A stretch of DNA of 62,568 nucleotides, taken from positions 1 through 62,568 of the forward strand of contig WHUX01000271.1 in assembly GCA_015179025.1 (NCBI GenBank), read 5' to 3'. Positions 58,622-62,568 of this stretch are shown here, one piece after another. The notes under the pieces were generated by a model, which worked only from the letters and a program-made list of their open reading frames with translations, made no database searches and was not told where the DNA came from. Source of the DNA: Terfezia claveryi (taxonomy: Eukaryota > Ascomycota > Pezizomycetes > Pezizales > Pezizaceae). Each line of letters opens with the position of its first letter. Position 1 is the stretch's first letter. The translations under genes and the position numbers were made by a program.

Positions 58622-59177
58622 TGTGGGACGTTACTAAAAGGAACAGTAATTAACTGGCGTAATCTATCTTATATGATTTGTGCTATCTAAGCTATATAAT
58701 CTTGATCTGATCGTAATATAGGCTTGCTTGCTCTGAATGCTTGCTTGGTTGCTTCTTGTCTTTCTGTGGATTCCAGAGGGAATCCAGCAGCCTATTTATA
58801 CTCGTCTGAGATCTGATGACTAAGGAAATAAATACAATAAAGGGTGGCATACCAGAAGGTGGTGCGCTGTACAATAAGGGTCATGTGGCCATAGTAATGA
58901 GTCACACGCCTTAAACGATGGTCATATGGCTATAGTAATGAGTCACATGCCTTTAAACAGAGGTCACGTGGCCATAATGAGGGTATACTCATATGGCAAG
59001 TTCCATGGAAGTTCCCATGGCAAATTCCGCATGCTATGGACACTTATAAAGCAATAGGAGGTAGTAGAAGGCTAGTCCTTCAACCGAGAGGCTTAGTTAC
59101 ATAACATAGTAGTAATATAGGAAATACAAAAGTATATAATCAATTATATAAGCAATGAAACAACGTTCTCCATTACA
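58622..59177 (-). repeat. 3' LTR of Gypsy-C
   Basis: Read leftward, a 556-bp LTR from TGTAATGGAG (59177) to CGTCCCACA (58622), with TG...CA ends. The purine tract ATGTAGGGAAG directly precedes it on that strand, and integrase lies further upstream. Three related copies of 'gtcatgtggccatagtaatgagtcaca' occur within it (near 58880-58975). Confidence 0.78.
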
Positions 59178-59439
59178 CTTCCCTACATAGAAGGATTTCC
59201 TATCCTTACTTCTTTCGTTCTGCCATATTGGTTTCTATACGTTCTAAGATTTAATGCATTGTTAATACATTAGCATTAATGTGAATATCCTTAGTGTTTC
59301 CTTGACTCATGATTCTATCTCGTTCTTATTGGATAAGAGCTCGGGTCTCATCTCTAGTTCATGGTCCTTGTTTTCCTTTAGTCCTTCGACGTATCTTGAA
59401 TGTATCTTCCATGCTTCCGGTCGTCCAGAAGTCTTGAAG

Positions 59440-60159
59440 AATTTCGGTGGTAATATCCTTGGCGTTTACCCAGGAATCATATTTAGGAGAGTATCCTAGC
59501 CATCTAACCTTATATTGTCTTTCTCCAGTTCGAAGAGCTGTTCTGAATTCTAATATCTTTTCAACTTCATAACGATCTTCTTGAATTGGTCCTGGTTCCT
59601 GAGATTGTCTGTGAGGGAACTGGGTGGGATCGTTTTTGTAGTATGGTTTGAGTTTGCTAATATGAAAAGTATTATATATGAGGTGGAGGTCAGGTTAACT
59701 AGATAGGTCTAGGCTATAGTTATTGCGTTTCCGATTACTAGAAATAATGGGAAATGGGCCTAGCCATTTTGGTTTGAGTTTGGGTGAGACGTTCGATAGG
59801 TTGATATTTTCTGAGGAAAGCATAACTTGTTGTCTGACTGAAAATTTGGCTGTATTGGGTAGTCGTTTGTTCGCTTGAGATGCTTGAGTCTTCTTGGCAT
59901 TATATAGGTTTTTAGACGTTACCTTATGACGTTCATTTGCTGGTACATATGCATTAATGGGGTATGGAAGTATCGATACGCCAAGATGTGTATTAAATCC
60001 AAATAGTATAGAAAAGGGACTATTCTGTCTAGTGGCATTATACCTAGAGTTGAGTTTCAACTGTATCTCTGGTAGTTTCTGTAGCCAATCAAATCCTTCG
60101 ATTTTACAGGCTCTTGCTACTTGTACAATTTCTTTGTTCACAATTTCCGATTGTCTGTC
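59440..60159 (-). pseudogene. Gypsy-C integrase C-terminus with chromodomain
   Basis: Read leftward from the B7 junction: DRQSEIVNKEIVQVARACK (just after the third catalytic position of the integrase core), NSPFSILFGFN, FSVRQQVMLSSENI, then KWLGPFPIISSNRKRNNYSL (the GPY/F-like module). After a frame change a chromodomain follows (YEVEKILEFRTALRTGERQY, then VRWLGYSPKYDSW). It is well preserved apart from a frame break near 59700. The upstream part is separated by the insertion of Gypsy-B at 60160. Confidence 0.8.
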
Positions 60160-61617
60160 TGTCACGGGGGCCCTATTGACTGATAGTACTCTTGCAACTA
60201 TTAGGACGGCCGTAATTTCCTGCCGCAACGATATCTATTCCGCAACACAGAATATCAATCCTATAGCAGTAAAGTTCAATCCAACTATAGTCCCTCACGA
60301 TGGATCATATTTCGCAATACAAAATAAATCCTATGTCGCTTGAACGTAAAGTTAACTTAAGACTTAGAACTTTGTAGGCTTCGTGTACTCAAGGTGCTCT
60401 TGCTTTCGAATACTCACTGGTGGTAGAATGAATTCAAGCGGAACTACTTGCACTATTTATATCCCGCGGTGTTTGTAGATATTCTTATGATAAAAATATT
60501 TTATAAAATGCGGGCCTACCTGTCACCTTGGAATTTCTTCCTAAGTGTTATGCCATCCACACCTTTGTTAATGCAGTTGCTATCTGCACTCATTGTCACA
60601 GGTTACTAACCCGAATGTAGAGAATATTCCCATGTCTGTATGTTATACGTACTTCGCTTATAGCTCGCTTATCCCATAAAAGAATTCTTATCCGAGACAA
60701 CTAAATTCAATTTCAGATACGTTACCAATCCCCGATACTATCGAATTACCATCCGACAATATCTGAAGGCATCTAATTATGTTTCCGGCAATATTCACTT
60801 AATAGTGTCTAGTGTCTATTGAAAATAATTTTCAACTGCACATAACTCTATGAATAGAGAACCGTGGGTCACAAGTAGATTACCATTGGAAAGGTATCAA
60901 CGCATAGAAGATTATAGAATCTTAGTTTATCTCGATACCCAAATTATTTACAGAGTTATTACCAATAATAAGTAAACCTCCTCGTGGACCTATATGACCA
61001 TATTAAAAGTCTTATAACTCCATGAGTTTAACTCCGATCATAAAAAGGATTGCAGAAATGGAATCAGGACGAAGAGTAGGCCTAGATAGAACCTTGAAAC
61101 ATTAAATCCGGAGAACTTTATGTTTTGGCCCTACCTTTGGCCTCTGTCTTGGGCGCACTCCCTTATAGTGTCACCAGACGCACTTTGGTCTAACGTGCGC
61201 CCTCATGGCTTTATTTTTTTATTTATTTTTACCGAATTATTTTCCTGCAGTTCAGGGTAATAATTCAATATTCAGGGTAACGCCAAGACTTCAGGGTAAC
61301 AGCTAATATATAGCTAGCATGCATATAGTCAGCATATTAATCTGAGTATAACTATTGAACCGTTAATCGGATTCTTATGAAACTTGAACCGTAGCTCTCT
61401 CAAGGGTCTATGGACGTTTCATAAGGGTCTTAACCATCCAGGATGATTATTAACCACTCCGAGGTTCATACCCGTTTCATATACTTAACTCTTATAGATA
61501 AGTATTAGAAACGTTTGCACCACACTGCTAAGAGTGTACCTAGAGTTCATGTAGATTCTAGGGTCGTTCTATAAGGGCCCAAGTACCTTTGGTAGGGCTG
61601 GATGTCACCCCGTGACA
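60160..61617 (-). mobile_element. LTR B7: 3' LTR of Gypsy-B
   Basis: A 1458-bp LTR-B copy. On the minus strand it starts TGTCACGGGGTGACATCC at 61617, immediately after a polypurine tract, and ends CCCCCGTGACA at 60160. This gives the orientation of the whole LTR-B family and names its parent element. The outer 5 bases on the left are CTGTC (GACAG on the minus strand); the other copy of this duplication would lie beyond the window. Confidence 0.9.
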
Positions 61618-61860
61618 GTGCCTCCCCCTTAAGGTTCTTGTCCACAAGAACCTAATTGATCATGCAATCAGAATCATTATTGCTACTAAGAACAATGGAT
61701 GGGGCTTGAGGACCAGTCCTCATGTACAACAGCTAAAATATAGCTGCGTACGTCTCATTGCACCCCTGGGACAATATGGCATAAGAAATACAGGTAAAAC
61801 AAAAACGTAAAGATAATTCAAAAACCTAATGCCTAATAATAGGAAAAAAAAGAAAAATCC
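61618..61860 (-). other. Gypsy-B 3' non-coding part with polypurine tract
   Basis: Between the integrase stop and LTR B7. On the minus strand the purine tract AAGGGGGAGG lies 3 bases before the LTR. A 10-bp inverted pair (aggttcttgt / acaagaacct, 61632-61651) lies next to it. Confidence 0.7.
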
Positions 61861-62568
61861 TCACAAGATAACATCAGGATCCCGAGGCTTACCAGGATTA
61901 TCCAGATGGAATTTTCGAATTAAATCGGCTGCTCCATCCTTCAGGTTCTCATATAGTTCCCATGTGTCGTCATCAGGACCGTAACCCTTCAAGAGACTAA
62001 ATACATAACCCGTCCCTTCCTGAGCTCACTCGTACTAACCTTTTCCACCTGGTATTCCGATTCTTCGAGGTCGACTGGAGGGGGTGTTGGTGAGCGTCTG
62101 CTGGCAATCGTATTAAGGTGGTAGGGTTCCAACAAACTAATATGAAAAACTGGGTGAGTTTTGCCTGTACTTGAAGGAAGCTCTAACTTATAGGCATAAG
62201 TGCCAATAAGCCGTTTAATTCTAAACTTCCCTCGTAACTTATAGTCAAGCTTCTTGGTCGGACGCCTTGTTTTGATGTTCTTTGCGTTGACTATAACCCA
62301 ATCTCCCACTTTGAATATTGGTTCCTTCTCTACTACCTTGAGATTATAGTATTTGGACATCCGGTCCTGCGCTGCCTTCATGTTTTCCCTTATAGCCTCT
62401 CTCATTGCGTCCAAGGTTTCGACTGTCTTGACTGTCTCAGGGTTGTTCGATTCAGTTGAGGCTTCGGTTGGGTTCTGGAAATTATTTTCTGGGTGTTGAG
62501 CATATGTGGCGAAGAATGGTGTGAGTTTAGTACTAGAGTGGACAGTATTATTATAACAGAACTCGGAA
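61861..62568 (-). pseudogene. Gypsy-B integrase C-terminus with chromodomain (partial)
   Basis: Leftward C-terminal integrase of a chromovirus, cut by the window edge. From 62414 it reads DRMSKYYNLKVVEKEPIFKV, GDWVIVNAKNIKT, KLDYKLRGKFRIKRLIGTYA (GPY/F-like) and HPVFHISLLEPYH. The chromodomain begins [17 protein letters not shown]. One frame break near 61995-62000 separates it from [16 protein letters not shown] and the end KPRDPDVIL with a stop at 61861. With that single lesion it is among the least damaged retrotransposon genes here. Confidence 0.82.

Overview
The window looks like a filamentous ascomycete (Pezizomycotina) chromosome. Introns are short (48-100 bp) with GTRNGT-type donors and CTRAY-like branch sites. 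The two host genes are fungal-type transcription factors: an FHA-forkhead protein and a Zn(II)2Cys6 regulator. Most repeats are AT-rich and full of C-to-T / G-to-A changes, as expected from repeat-induced point mutation (RIP). I cannot name the species.

Layout. From 1 to about 39.5 kb and from about 52.2 kb to the end, the DNA is nested transposon wreckage. I separate these families. (1) Gypsy-A, a chromovirus: two facing copies at 1.8-7.3 and 8.8-12.3 kb, integrase pieces at 16.6-17.5 and 34.0-34.5 kb, LTRs at 1-1.8 and 34.6-35.2 kb. (2) A 1.46-kb LTR family, LTR-B, with seven copies (B1-B7). B1, B3, B4 and B5 are clean solo LTRs with perfect 5-bp target duplications; B2 is a recombinant, B6 is truncated, and B7 is the 3' LTR of Gypsy-B, which runs off the right edge. 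(3) Gypsy-C, a second chromovirus, split by Gypsy-B at 60160. (4) A gag from a further element at 56.4-58.5 kb. (5) Four pogo/Fot1-like DDE transposons, P1-P4, each with TIRs and TA target duplications. Only P1 (12490-15115) has perfect 42-bp TIRs and an open transposase. (6) A Plavaka-like relic at 29.0-33.0 kb, split by B5. (7) A piggyBac-like relic at 35.6-37.8 kb. A 105-bp satellite (15.2-16.0 kb) and long low-complexity tracts lie between them.

From about 39.5 to 51.8 kb there is a gene island with balanced composition. An FHA-forkhead regulator runs leftward (40596-42817, two coding exons, 721 aa, plus a 5'-leader intron). A Zn2Cys6 factor runs rightward (48333-51217, five exons, 893 aa). 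They are divergent and share a 5.5-kb intergenic region.

The most unusual signal lies in that intergenic region: a cluster of very small insertions (11-28 bp) sharing the terminus TAGTCTGG/CCAGACTA. Four are flanked by perfect 9-bp direct repeats and three more by imperfect ones. They look like excision footprints or extreme internal deletions of one TIR transposon, probably Mutator-like from the 9-bp duplication. A related 70-bp TIR element with a 9-bp duplication sits at 28294-28363. No autonomous partner was recognised in the window.
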